DNA of 64,000 nucleotides from [Clostridium] innocuum (GTDB lineage Bacteria > Bacillota_I > Bacilli_A > Erysipelotrichales > Erysipelotrichaceae): positions 3,720,001-3,784,000 of the forward strand of contig CP048838.1 of the NCBI GenBank assembly GCA_012317185.1, in the 5' to 3' direction. The first letter of the stretch is position 1, and each line of letters begins with the position of its first letter. A model generated the notes under the pieces. It did not search any database, was not told the origin of the DNA, and worked only from the letters and a program-made list of their open reading frames with translations. The translations under genes and the position numbers were made by a program. This document shows positions 43,110 through 52,534 of this stretch, one piece after another.

Positions 43110-45017
43110 ATGGATGATTTAGCCTTTCAGATTATAAATGAATTATTAAGTCACAAAGAAGCTGTCAGTAGCGGGCAATTGGCAATGAGCTGCAGTGTTT
43201 CCTCCAAATCGATTCAGCGCTGTATTTCTGCTTTGAGAAAAAGCAGTGAAGCTCACGGCTATTCCATTAACACAAAGACGGGAATCGGCACAGAAATCGT
43301 TATTCATGACGAGCATACATTCAAGCAGTATCTTTCAACACTATGCAGCAATCCCACTTTGGATACTCCGGAAAAAAGAAAGAGCTATATATTACAGTGT
43401 CTATTGTACAGTAACGATTACATAAAACTGTATGACCTGGCAGAAGAGCTGTTTGTTTCCTTATCACTTTTAAACAGGGATTTAAAAGAAATAAAAAAAA
43501 TACTGGCACAATTTCATTTGCATGTCGTATCCAAGCCGAATACAGGTATTCGTATAGAAGGAGAAGAAAAAGATAAAAGACGCTGTATGGCACAGCTTTG
43601 TTTTCATGAAAAAACAACAGATTATCTTATGTTTGCAAACCAGCTCAATAAAGGAGGAACACTGAATCTCATTATAGAACAGGCCATTATACCGGTTCTA
43701 TCACAAAAGAACATGCATGTGTCCGATGTTGCGGCACAAAGTCTAGCCATTCATTTACTCATTGCTAGTGAAAGAATCAAGAATAATCACATCATCACCT
43801 TACGTAATGAGTCACAGATTGCATTGCTGCAGAAGGACGAATATTCTGTTGCCGAGATGATTGCAAAGCATGCGGAATCCGTCTTTCAGATACGTTTTCC
43901 CACATCCGAAATCTGCTACCTGACGCAGCACATCCTTGGAAAGCGGCATTATGAGTCGAATATCGATGATTATAAGATCCAATCCATGAATGATCAAGAG
44001 GTTTTGCTGCTGGTCAATAAAATGCTGAGAAGTATATTTGACCATACGAAGATAGACTTCTTTTATGACCGCGATCTGAAAAAGGATTTAATTCTTCATA
44101 TGATTCCTTTTATTGACAGAATGAAAAATAATCTTACCATTCATAATCCGATACTGGACGATATTAAGAAAAAATACAGCTTTGCGTTTGAACTTTCTGC
44201 TATTGGATGCTCCGTAGTCGGAAAGTATCTTAAGACCGCGATATCCGAAGATGAAATCAGTTACTTCGCCCTGCATTTCATTCTTGCCCTGGAACGCCGC
44301 AAAGAGATCGATACACCGGTCAACATTCTGATCATATGCAGTACAGGGCGTGCGACATCCCAGCTTCTTGCATATCAGATCAAAAAGAAATTTGCTTCAA
44401 GCATCAATACGATTAAAATCATTGAATATTACATGCTTGATACCATCGATATATATTCATATGATTATGCTTTTTCCACAGTCCCTATTGAAAAAAAGAT
44501 GCCGATTCCTGTTCAACAGATCAGTAGTCTTCCGGACATTCAGGATTATCAAATCATTGAGGAAGCACTCAGCATGCAAAGACATAACATTGATATTCAT
44601 TCCATTATAAAAGAGAATCTCTTCTATACGGATATCACTGGCAGTGACCGTACCGAAGTCTTGTGCTCCATGATACAGAAATTAAAAAAGGATATCGATC
44701 TTCCTGATGATTTTCTCGAATTGATTTTGGAACGTGAATCCTTCGCAGCTACAGATCTGGTAAATGGTGTCGCCTTACCGCATCCAAACAGACCTGTATC
44801 TGCGCAGAGCTTTGTTTCCATTGGTGTTTTGAAACATCCCGTTCTTTGGGAAACAAAACATGTTCAAATCGTGTTTCTGATATCGATAGCTCCCGCACAG
44901 GAACAGACAATTTCTGTATTCTTTGAAATGCTTTCAGATTTTGTTACGCAAGAGAAAAAAATAAGACAGTTTCTGAAGAAACCAAGCTATGATTATATGA
45001 TACAGCTGATTTGCTAA
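43110..45017 (+). CDS. PRD-containing PTS regulator (MtlR/LicR type) with EIIB- and EIIA-like domains
   Basis: A 635-residue transcription activator. Order: two N-terminal helix-turn-helix domains (SSGQLAMSCSVSSKSIQRCI; YDLAEELFVSLSLLNRDLKE), PRD1 (~180-280), PRD2 (~290-395), an EIIB-gat-like domain with Cys in ILIICSTGRATSQLLAYQIK, and a C-terminal EIIA-fru/mtl-like domain with the His in NGVALPHPNRPVSAQS. Phosphorylation of PRDs and EII-like domains by the PTS tunes such proteins. It is divergent from the cellobiose-type operon and is its likely activator. Confidence 0.92.
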   Translation: MDDLAFQIINELLSHKEAVSSGQLAMSCSVSSKSIQRCISALRKSSEAHGYSINTKTGIGTEIVIHDEHTFKQYLSTLCSNPTLDTPEKRKSYILQCLLYSNDYIKLYDLAEELFVSLSLLNRDLKEIKKILAQFHLHVVSKPNTGIRIEGEEKDKRRCMAQLCFHEKTTDYLMFANQLNKGGTLNLIIEQAIIPVLSQKNMHVSDVAAQSLAIHLLIASERIKNNHIITLRNESQIALLQKDEYSVAEMIAKHAESVFQIRFPTSEICYLTQHILGKRHYESNIDDYKIQSMNDQEVLLLVNKMLRSIFDHTKIDFFYDRDLKKDLILHMIPFIDRMKNNLTIHNPILDDIKKKYSFAFELSAIGCSVVGKYLKTAISEDEISYFALHFILALERRKEIDTPVNILIICSTGRATSQLLAYQIKKKFASSINTIKIIEYYMLDTIDIYSYDYAFSTVPIEKKMPIPVQQISSLPDIQDYQIIEEALSMQRHNIDIHSIIKENLFYTDITGSDRTEVLCSMIQKLKKDIDLPDDFLELILERESFAATDLVNGVALPHPNRPVSAQSFVSIGVLKHPVLWETKHVQIVFLISIAPAQEQTISVFFEMLSDFVTQEKKIRQFLKKPSYDYMIQLIC

Positions 45018-45504
45018 GACGCAGACCTGTATGCCATTTCTTGAATCAGAAATAATAACCTTTTGATATCTCCTACATAAGCTGTATTCAGATAAAGGGA
45101 CAGTTAATAGAAAGCAGGAACGATGTACATTTGTAAGAAATCTAAAAAAATGCACAGTATCTGTAGCGAAAAAAAATGAAATATTATGCATGTGTAAAGG
45201 TGATGTAGAAACGAAAAAAAATACGACATTAACAGGCTCCATTAAAACCGTTTTTAAAGCGGGCTTTAAAGGTACCTTTGACTAGGTTCAACAGATGCCA
45301 GGAAACGGTATGGATGAGTACACAAACTAAAGACCTGCTGCCAAAGAGATCCTTCAGAAACAGAAGCATGCATGCAAAGTAATCTCGAAACATATTGTTT
45401 AGCTTTGAAAATCAGATTGAGAAAGGTGATTTACTTCTTTCAGTTTTACATGATATAATTTCCATAATCACGCAAAACGCATTGTGTTCATTTATAAAGA
45501 AAGC
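45018..45504. other. intergenic region after the PRD regulator
   Basis: There is no gene here. The stretch is AT-rich with several stops in all frames. Short fragments, for example around 45240-45290 (IKTVFKAGFKGTFD), look like decayed coding sequence, perhaps of a transposase, but too little remains to name it. Confidence 0.35.
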
Positions 45505-45559
45505 ACCTATAGCTTCAACCTGACCGCCAAAGTCAGACCTCTCTATAGGTACTTTTTTT
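45505..45559. terminator. terminator between converging genes
   Basis: ACCTATAG (45505-45512) pairs with CTATAGGT (45543-45550), with an inner CTGAC/GTCAG helix, then ACTTTTTTT on the plus strand. On the minus strand the tail is CTTTCTTTAT. It can end both the PRD regulator and manA transcripts. Confidence 0.7.
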
Positions 45560-45676
45560 CACATTGCCTTTTTGGGAATGAGTCGAGAAGGAAGAAACGC
45601 AATCAACGCCTGTGTTGAGAGAATCTGCCTTGCTTACCATTTCCCACGATATTTTTTCTGTTTTACGGATTACTGC

Positions 45677-46639
45677 TTATACCTTTGAAAGGATGAAGCG
45701 GCAGCTTCCCTTGATGGTCACCTTGCCTGTATTTGCACTGGCGAATACAGAATCTCCCTTGCGGATGCTCAGCATGGTATCATCACTTTCGATACTGCCC
45801 TCACCATCCACAATGACAAAGGACGCAAAGCTTTCCTCATCCACCTTCACACTGCACTCTGTTTTCACATCATACACATAGGTTGTGAAATATTCGCAGG
45901 TGGCCATCATGGCACACTTGTAGGTACCGTAATCCTTCTCTTCACCAATCGGCTTGAAATCACTTTCCAGCGGTGTCAGATTGGAAACATCAATGGCCTT
46001 CTCAATGTGCAGCTCTCTCGGCTTTCCATCCTTACCTACGCGTCCGAAGTCATACACGCGGTAGGTCGTATTGGAATTCTGCTGAATTTCACAGATTACG
46101 ATTCCTTCCCCGATCGCATGAATGGTTCCAGCTTCAATGAAGAACACATCTCCCTTGTGTACCGGTACCTTTTTCAAAACATCCAGAATGGTGTTGTCCT
46201 CAATCCGCGCACGGAATTCATCCTTTGTGATTTCCTTATTCGTTCCATAATACAGACTGGCACCCTCTTCGGCATCCAGAATATACCACATCTCTGTTTT
46301 TCCATATTCCTTTTCCACACGCAGCGCATAATCATTGTCCGGGTGAACCTGTATGGACAGATTGCCTTTTGCATCGATAAATTTAATCAGAATCGGGAAA
46401 AATTCAAATGCGTTTCCTTTGGTGCCAAGTGCATCCTTTCCCAGCTTTTCCACATACTCACTCAGTGTCAGTCCCTTGTACTCTCCACTGTCCACAATAC
46501 TCTGTCCGTCCTTGTGTGTGGATAACTCCCAGCTCTCCGCCACAATATCAAGATCGGTTTTCTTGTTGTAGTTTTCCTTTAATTTCGTTCCGCCCCACAA
46601 ATAATCCTTAAATGCAGGGAGCAGTCTTACCAATGCCAT
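45677..46639 (-). CDS. manA: mannose-6-phosphate isomerase, class I
   Basis: A 320-residue zinc enzyme converting mannose-6-phosphate to fructose-6-phosphate. PAFKDYLWGGTKLKENYNKK is the N-terminal landmark; zinc ligands lie in LSIQVHPDNDYALRVEKEYG, TEMWYILDAEEGASLYYG and IEAGTIHAIGEGIVICEIQ; the active-site Arg is in TTYRVYDFGR. The ribosome site is GGAGGTAA. It directly follows the HAD phosphatase on the same strand and is likely co-transcribed. It would feed mannose taken up by the PTS into glycolysis. Confidence 0.95.
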   Translation of the reverse strand: MALVRLLPAFKDYLWGGTKLKENYNKKTDLDIVAESWELSTHKDGQSIVDSGEYKGLTLSEYVEKLGKDALGTKGNAFEFFPILIKFIDAKGNLSIQVHPDNDYALRVEKEYGKTEMWYILDAEEGASLYYGTNKEITKDEFRARIEDNTILDVLKKVPVHKGDVFFIEAGTIHAIGEGIVICEIQQNSNTTYRVYDFGRVGKDGKPRELHIEKAIDVSNLTPLESDFKPIGEEKDYGTYKCAMMATCEYFTTYVYDVKTECSVKVDEESFASFVIVDGEGSIESDDTMLSIRKGDSVFASANTGKVTIKGSCRFILSKV

Positions 46640-46640
46640 A

Positions 46641-47441
46641 CTAAATTACCTCCAATTTCTTCAGGGCCTTATAAATCCCCTCTTCTTTTACGGTTCCGGT
46701 GACCATGCTTGCCACTGCGTCCAGTATTGGATCATGCTTTCGCATCGCGACACCGTGCACCACACCAGCGAGCAGCTCTACATCGTTATCCCCATCTCCA
46801 AACGCGATCGTCGCGTCCATGGGAATGTGAAAATAATCGATGATCGCTCTGGCTCCTACTCCCTTGTGTATCGTCTTCTTTGCGATGTCAAAGGTATTGC
46901 AATTGCGGTGATAGGAACACAGATACGTTTTTTCCAGCTCTGCGCCGCTTGTTTCCAGCTGTTTTCGATTTGGGAATGTCAGTGTGATTTTTCCAATCCT
47001 GCCTCTGACATCCTCAAAGCCGCGGTATTTGACGAAGTTATCTTCCGGTATCTTAAAATTATCCATAAAATGCAGATATTCCGACTCTTTCAGATCCTTT
47101 ACATAACAGAATTTCGTTCCCTCCAGTATATAATTGATAGATAAGCTATCCATATACTGAAGCAGAGACAGCAGTTCCTCATCGGAAAAAACATCGTTGT
47201 GGATTACCTTACCATGCACAGTTACATGCGCACCATTGCTTGTCACATAGCCATCCAGATGCAGATCCTTCGCTCCGTTTGGAATATAGCTCAATGCTCT
47301 TCCGGTTGCCAGCACACACAGGTATCCCAAATCCTGCAGACGGCTGATCGCAGCTTTTGTCAACTGCGTAGGAACATAGATTTCATCTCTTTCATCTACC
47401 AGCGTTCCGTCATAATCGTACAATACGAGTCCTTTTACCAT
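46641..47441 (-). CDS. Cof-type HAD hydrolase
   Basis: A 266-residue phosphatase. The nucleophile motif is VLYDYDGTLVDERDEIYVPT, motif II is ATGRALSYI, and motif IV is IAFGDGDNDVELLAGVVHG, with a C2B cap between. Cof enzymes release phosphate from sugar phosphates, PLP or FMN; substrate is not predictable. GGAGG sits 6 bases before the second Met, which is used. It forms an operon with manA and is divergent from two more Cof-type genes. Confidence 0.9.
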   Translation of the reverse strand: MVKGLVLYDYDGTLVDERDEIYVPTQLTKAAISRLQDLGYLCVLATGRALSYIPNGAKDLHLDGYVTSNGAHVTVHGKVIHNDVFSDEELLSLLQYMDSLSINYILEGTKFCYVKDLKESEYLHFMDNFKIPEDNFVKYRGFEDVRGRIGKITLTFPNRKQLETSGAELEKTYLCSYHRNCNTFDIAKKTIHKGVGARAIIDYFHIPMDATIAFGDGDNDVELLAGVVHGVAMRKHDPILDAVASMVTGTVKEEGIYKALKKLEVI

Positions 47442-47682
47442 AATCATCCTCCGTACAGTTTAATTATAGGAGAAACAGGTTAGGATTGCAAACAGGAATC
47501 TCGACATTTCTGAAAGAAGAGGGGTTTGCTTGAGGGGAAACATGATGATCGCAGGACATGTTGTAAACTATGTTATATGAATGCTTTGTGTATGCAAACA
47601 TTCGAATCTGTTTTCCTTACATTGTGACTGTTGCATAAGACTTAATGGATTTCGTATTCTAGACTGTCCCTCGTGAATTTAC

Positions 47683-47710
47683 TAGACATTATAAAAAAAT
47701 CCCTTACAAT
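47683..47710 (+). promoter_or_regulatory. sigma-A promoter of the tandem HAD genes
   Basis: TAGACA (47683-47688), 16-bp spacer, TACAAT (47705-47710), about 27 bases before the ATG at 47738. Confidence 0.65.
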
Positions 47711-47737
47711 AAAGGTTGAATAGCTGGGAGGATTTAT

Positions 47738-48517
47738 ATGAACATAAAAGCAGTATTTTTTGACATTGACGGTACCTTTTACGACCATACGACCAATCGT
47801 GTGCTGCCATCCACAAAGGAAGCAGTACGAAAGCTGAAGGAACAGGGCATCAAGGTCGCCCTATGCAGTGGAAGACCCCTGCAGCTGGCAGCTGAATTAC
47901 CGGTATTCGATGAATTCTGCTGGGATGGATTCATCGGTGGGAGCGGTATTAGTGTGTATGATGAAAACAGAGAGCTGATTTGGGAAAATGCATTTACAGA
48001 AGACCAGCTGAAAAAGCTGTTTGCGATTGCAGAGAAGCACGAGCTCCCCTTGTATGTGAATGGGGAGAAAACCTTTCTGACAAGACCACTGCCTGCCAAG
48101 AAAGAATTTGTTCTGGATCTGTTTCATTTGGGCGTACCGGAAATACGAAGCTGGAATCATGAACGCGTGGATGTGCTGAGCATTTTTGAAAACCGTGATT
48201 ATGACTTCCGTATGTTTCAAACGGTGGAGAACATCAGAATGCAGCCGTCCTGTGACTACATCATGGATATTTTGAAAAAAGATACCTGCAAGGCGACCGG
48301 CATCAAACAGCTGATGGCTTACTGGGGGCTGGAAAATGAAGCATATATGGCGTTTGGTGACAGTATGAATGACTGTGAAATGCTGCAGGAGGCTGCCGTT
48401 GGTGTTGCCATGGGGAATGCCATGGATGCCGTAAAGGCTTATGCCGACCATATCTGCGGCAGCAGCGATACACCTGCTATCCATGACACCCTGCAGGCTT
48501 ACGGACTCATTCACTAA
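47738..48517 (+). CDS. Cof-type HAD hydrolase, first tandem paralogue
   Basis: A 259-residue phosphatase: VFFDIDGTFYDHTTNRVLPS carries the Asp nucleophile, VALCSGRPLQLAAELPVFDE is motif II, and YMAFGDSMNDCEMLQEAAVG is motif IV. GGGAGG precedes the start. It is followed after 17 bp by a paralogue of equal length; the two share most motifs (FFDIDGTFxDH, GDSxNDxEMxQEAA), so they arose by tandem duplication. The substrate is unknown. Confidence 0.9.
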   Translation: MNIKAVFFDIDGTFYDHTTNRVLPSTKEAVRKLKEQGIKVALCSGRPLQLAAELPVFDEFCWDGFIGGSGISVYDENRELIWENAFTEDQLKKLFAIAEKHELPLYVNGEKTFLTRPLPAKKEFVLDLFHLGVPEIRSWNHERVDVLSIFENRDYDFRMFQTVENIRMQPSCDYIMDILKKDTCKATGIKQLMAYWGLENEAYMAFGDSMNDCEMLQEAAVGVAMGNAMDAVKAYADHICGSSDTPAIHDTLQAYGLIH

Positions 48518-48534
48518 AACAGGAGGCACAGGCT

Positions 48535-49314
48535 ATGAAAATAAACGCTGTATTTTTTGATATCGACGGTACATTTTTCGATCATGTGAGCGGTATGGTG
48601 CTTCCGGAAACACTGACAGCCGTAAAAAAGCTAAGAGAAAACGGCTATAAGGTCTGTTTGTGCAGCGGCCGTGCCAAGGAAATGGCAGAGCAGCTGGGTG
48701 TTTTACAAATGACTGCATGGGATGGCTATGTCGGCGGTGCCGGAGTAAGTGTCTACAACGAACGTATGGAGCTGATCAGCGAGCATGCCTTTACCAGAGA
48801 ACAGACGGCACGTATATTTGAGCTTGGCAGGCAGTATGATATCTGTATTCAGTCGCATGGAACGTATGAATTCATGACGAAGCCGCTGAATCCGTATGCC
48901 CGGCAAACCTTTGCGGAATTTCACTGCGAGGTTCCCGAGGTACGGGACTGGCACGAGGAGCCTCTGGTCGCCATCAGCGCATATGAGAAAAAAGGCTTTG
49001 ACTGGAGTATGTTTGATGATATTGAAGGTATTGAGCTGCAGCATCCCAATGACACCTGCGTAGACTTCATGCAATGCGGCATCAATAAAGCGACCGGGAT
49101 TCGGGAGCTGATGGATTTCTGGGGTTTTCCACATGATTCCTACATGGCGTTCGGTGATTCTTTGAACGATATGGAAATGATACAGGAGGCAGCGTATGGC
49201 ATTGTTATGGGAAATGGAAAGGATGCCTTGAAGCCGTATGCTGATCTGGTCATCGGTCCCAGCAATGAGCCGGGAATTTATCATACCCTCAAGGAGCTGC
49301 ACATGATTGATTAG
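48535..49314 (+). CDS. Cof-type HAD hydrolase, second tandem paralogue
   Basis: A 259-residue phosphatase: VFFDIDGTFFDHVSGMVLPE, VCLCSGRAKEMAEQLGVLQM and YMAFGDSLNDMEMIQEAAYG are motifs I, II and IV. It has its own ribosome site (AGGAGG) after the stop of the first paralogue. The caps differ more than the cores, which suggests the two enzymes have separated in substrate choice after duplication. Confidence 0.9.
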   Translation: MKINAVFFDIDGTFFDHVSGMVLPETLTAVKKLRENGYKVCLCSGRAKEMAEQLGVLQMTAWDGYVGGAGVSVYNERMELISEHAFTREQTARIFELGRQYDICIQSHGTYEFMTKPLNPYARQTFAEFHCEVPEVRDWHEEPLVAISAYEKKGFDWSMFDDIEGIELQHPNDTCVDFMQCGINKATGIRELMDFWGFPHDSYMAFGDSLNDMEMIQEAAYGIVMGNGKDALKPYADLVIGPSNEPGIYHTLKELHMID

Positions 49315-49443
49315 GATGAGGGAACTGTATTTTCAATTCTACAATGCGGATAGAAAATCTGTATTCAAAGACAATATATGAAGAAAATCAGAGCTGTCAA
49401 TGAAGGCTCTGATTTTTGTTTTTTATCAAAGAGAGAAACTCTG

Positions 49444-49626
49444 TTACAGGGTCTGCATATACGTGGTAAAACCAAGGATCAGCACATTGAAGAATCCATG
49501 GAGTATAGCAATCGTGTAAATAGAGAAATGATCCGGCAGCTTGATAATAAGTGCTGTAAACACTCCTCCAATCAGGAAGCTGATGATCAGCTGCAGCCTG
49601 CAGAAAAGTAACGATATGGAAAGCAT
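49444..49626 (-). pseudogene. possible remnant of a CPBP-type membrane protease
   Basis: A 60-residue hydrophobic frame (LQLIISFLIGGVFTALIIKL ... IYTIAILHGFFNVLILGF). The ILHGFFNVL stretch resembles the third motif of CPBP intramembrane proteases (xxHxxxN), and the helix before it fits, but the two upstream motifs (EE and FxxxH) are absent. No ribosome site is seen. It may be a 3' fragment of a decayed gene, or chance. Confidence 0.3.
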
Positions 49627-49662
49627 TTTCCCTATTGAATACAGGTCTTTTTCATGCAGGAT

Positions 49663-50586
49663 TCAAATACTTCCATCCTGCTGCAAATAGCGGCGGATGT
49701 CCTGAATCTGCCGTCTGGTGTCATAATACCCCATCCAGTACAGACTGCCCAGCTTCTCCAAATCCGGCTCCAGTCTTCCCACTGTAACCGGCTGTGAAGG
49801 TGCGATGACATAGACACGTTTTTGCTCCTGCAGAATTTCCAGCGCCTCGCATTGCCGATTATAATTGGCATCCATTTCCTCCAGCGCTTTCATAAATTTC
49901 GGGTACGGTCTGTAGATCGTCTTTCCCAATGGCAGCTTTCGGGTGATACTGTCCGTTTTCTTACGATAGGACAGCGGTCGCGTCCGCACGACGATAATTT
50001 TTTTATAGCCCTCCCGCAAAGCCCAGTCAAAGGGTATTTTATCACTGCAGCCACCGTCCAGATACGGATAGCCCTCCATCCATACCATTTTGGAAATAAA
50101 CGGCATAGAGGCTGATGCCTGCACCGCCTGAAAGATATCGCGGCAGTGATCCTTTTCAAAATATGCCGGCTCTGCTGTTTCACAGTTGGTCGCAACAGCG
50201 ATAAAGCGGCGGTCAAATTGAAAAAAACGTTTCTTATCAAACGGGTATTCCTGATCTGCCTGATGAAAGGCAAATGCAAAGCCAATCAGACCTTCCCCGT
50301 TTTGCAGTGCTTTTCTTCCCACATACCGCTTGTCATGGCGGTATTTTAAATTCATGCGGATTGATCTGCCAATCTGACCGGATACATAATTCAATCCATT
50401 CATGGCTCCTGCGGATACACCGATCGTACAGCGCAGATTGATGTTTTCCAGCATAAGAGCATCCAACACACCCTCACCATACAGTCCGCGAAATGCACCG
50501 CCCTCCAGAACAATGCAGCCTTCCTGTACCATTGTGGATGCATTCCCGTGCGGCAGCTGATGAAAGCCGGAATATATTTTATTCAT
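49663..50586 (-). CDS. patatin-like phospholipase
   Basis: A 307-residue lipid acyl hydrolase. The oxyanion loop is VLEGGAFRGLYGEGVLDALM, the nucleophile is in IGVSAGAMNGLNYVSGQ (GxSxG), and the catalytic Asp in YPYLDGGCSDKIPFDWALRE (DGG). A C-terminal DUF6363-like part follows (KFMKALEEMDANYNRQCEAL). The start MNKIYSGFHQLPHGN has GAGAGGTGATG upstream; a Met 11 codons earlier does not. It probably acts on membrane lipids in the cytoplasm. It stands alone. Confidence 0.92.
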   Translation of the reverse strand: MNKIYSGFHQLPHGNASTMVQEGCIVLEGGAFRGLYGEGVLDALMLENINLRCTIGVSAGAMNGLNYVSGQIGRSIRMNLKYRHDKRYVGRKALQNGEGLIGFAFAFHQADQEYPFDKKRFFQFDRRFIAVATNCETAEPAYFEKDHCRDIFQAVQASASMPFISKMVWMEGYPYLDGGCSDKIPFDWALREGYKKIIVVRTRPLSYRKKTDSITRKLPLGKTIYRPYPKFMKALEEMDANYNRQCEALEILQEQKRVYVIAPSQPVTVGRLEPDLEKLGSLYWMGYYDTRRQIQDIRRYLQQDGSI

Positions 50587-50786
50587 TCCATCACCTCTCA
50601 CAATCCCATAATGAAGCAACTGCTATCATGGCATTGGCACGGCTCATGGTTACAGTCATTCATTCGTTGGAATTTTACGTAAGCAATACTAGCACAACTC
50701 TATCCCATAGTCAAACAATAGGAAATGAAAAACCGAAAGCATCATCACCTTCGGTTCATTTATAAAATAAATATCAAACAGAGAGC

Positions 50787-51089
50787 TTACAAAGCTGCCT
50801 TGTTTAATCGGAATACGGACACGAACATTTCATCATACAGGAGAATATGCTCTCCCATTCTTCCTGCGCTGACCACCTCATCACGCAAAATGCGAAGTCC
50901 CGGCTTTACTCTGATCATCAACTCTGTAATTTCCTCAATGGTCTTCTGTTTTTTGCTGTGAAAAACCAGCTCTTCTCTTCCGATTTCCAGAAAAGCCTGA
51001 TATAGTTCTTCCGGATAATCGCCAAGCCAAACATTTGGATAGTGCATGAGCATATGCCATGCATCATCAATCTTGATTTCTTCTTCCAT
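50787..51089 (-). CDS. hypothetical protein
   Basis: A 100-residue protein MEEEIKIDDAWHMLMHYPNV, then YPEELYQAFLEIGREELVFH and a C-terminal ILLYDEMFVSVFRLNKAAL. AAGGAGAGTGAG precedes the start, which supports real translation. It is soluble and acidic at the N-terminus, with no signal peptide or known motif. I do not recognise the family. Confidence 0.6.
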   Translation of the reverse strand: MEEEIKIDDAWHMLMHYPNVWLGDYPEELYQAFLEIGREELVFHSKKQKTIEEITELMIRVKPGLRILRDEVVSAGRMGEHILLYDEMFVSVFRLNKAAL

Positions 51090-51706
51090 ATCTCACTCTC
51101 CTTGCTATATTGTATTATAGAGTAGAGAAAATATACAGAAGAAGGCTAAGGTAAATTCTGGAATATGCTTATATACTTTGTTGCGCATTCCTCATAAATA
51201 TAATTCTGTACAACCGATACTTATGTGTACAGAATTAGGAATAGATTACATAAATGCAATTTTAATGGGATAAGCTCACAGTTCTGCCGCTGTCCCTGGG
51301 ATATACATGCGTCACATGGTTACCCGTTATATCCCTAGATAATGCAAGGTAGCTCACAGCTTTTTTCTTTCATGGACCAGTGCTTGTTTCATATTGAGAT
51401 AGATACTCTTTATGTTTACTACCTGTGTATGCCGCTACTGGTCCATTATATCATATATACAATTCTTCACCTTAATACTAATATCCCTGCTTTGATGGTT
51501 TCACCTTGCATCCGCAAGTACCACAGACTTTTTTAATTCCTGTTAAGCATTTAAACGGCGAGCTCATTCAATTCATACGCATAATTCAGCTTGTCTTTTG
51601 TCCTGAATGAGCCTTGATTCTTATATCGTCCATAAATATAGCTTCTGATTTTAAAATTCAAGGGAGATATTCGTCATAATTTAGCCTTGATTTTATGAAA
51701 TACAGC
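51090..51706. other. intergenic region downstream of the mannose-type PTS operon
   Basis: No gene is supported. GGGATATA (~51298-51305) and TATATCCC (~51328-51335) form an inverted repeat with a 22-base loop, and GCTCATTCA near 51570 recurs inverted near 51610; either may be a 3' end structure. Remaining short frames lack ribosome sites. Confidence 0.4.
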
Positions 51707-52534
51707 CTATACGATTCCAAAGAATGCTAATGCTATACTTAATGCAAATACACTAAGTAGAATTGTCGTTGTTTTTATTTTCTTTCCCAATAAGAAGTAC
51801 ATGATACCGAACATTGCCAAAGGTAATAAGCCTGGCATTATCTGATCAAGATAAGTCTGAAGCGGCTGTGCAAATTTACCACTACCTACCATTATTGGAA
51901 GTTGAAAGCTTACCAGTGAAGCTGTCATACATCCGATAACCATCAGACCTACAGCAGAAGCAATATAAGTAACATTATCCATGATACCTGAATTCAAAAA
52001 CTGTTTAAAGAAATTAGTACCTAACTCATATCCTTTAAACAAGCATATATATCTTAAAGGAATGGTTGGTATATTAACGATTAGAAGGAATAATAATGGA
52101 CCCAGAATACTGCCATTAGCAGAGAAAGAAATAGCAATACCTGCAGCGATGATACGTAAGGTTCCCCAGATCAAAGAATCACCGATACCTGCTATAGGAC
52201 CCATCAAGGAGGCTCGAACAGCACTGATCGAGGTTTCATCAAAGTCAGGGTTATTTGCATTTTCTTCTTCCATGGCTGTTAGAATTCCATATAATAATGT
52301 TGATAAATGTGGAGTAATCGCCATAAATTCCACATGTCTCTGTAATGCGCGGGCACGTTTTTCCGGATCATCCGCATACAGTTTCCCTACAACTCTTGAC
52401 ATCGTATAGGCAGACCCTAAGTTTTGCTGTCGCTCAAAATTCCAGACAGCATCCTGTCTCCAAGACCTCCAGAAAACTCCCATCAAATCTTTTCGATCTA
52501 ATTTTTTAACATCACTAGAATTCGTTTTCATCAC
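51707..52534 (-). CDS. PTS mannose-type EIID
   Basis: A 275-residue membrane subunit. DRKDLMGVFWRSWRQDAVWN and ERQQNLGSAYTMSRVVGKLY are the EIID N-terminal landmarks; MGPIAGIGDSLIWGTLRIIA is the conserved central motif; the C-terminal helix is TTILLSVFALSIALAFFGIV. With EIIC it forms the sugar channel. The start overlaps the EIIC gene by 20 bases. It is the last gene of the operon. Confidence 0.95.
   Translation of the reverse strand: MMKTNSSDVKKLDRKDLMGVFWRSWRQDAVWNFERQQNLGSAYTMSRVVGKLYADDPEKRARALQRHVEFMAITPHLSTLLYGILTAMEEENANNPDFDETSISAVRASLMGPIAGIGDSLIWGTLRIIAAGIAISFSANGSILGPLLFLLIVNIPTIPLRYICLFKGYELGTNFFKQFLNSGIMDNVTYIASAVGLMVIGCMTASLVSFQLPIMVGSGKFAQPLQTYLDQIMPGLLPLAMFGIMYFLLGKKIKTTTILLSVFALSIALAFFGIV

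Noticed and set aside
43110..45017. A BglG-type RNA antiterminator
   Set aside because: The protein has DNA-binding helix-turn-helix domains and EIIB/EIIA-like modules instead of an N-terminal CAT RNA-binding domain.
45240..45400. A transposase remnant downstream of the PRD regulator
   Set aside because: Only scattered short peptides are visible, without inverted repeats or a recognisable catalytic motif.
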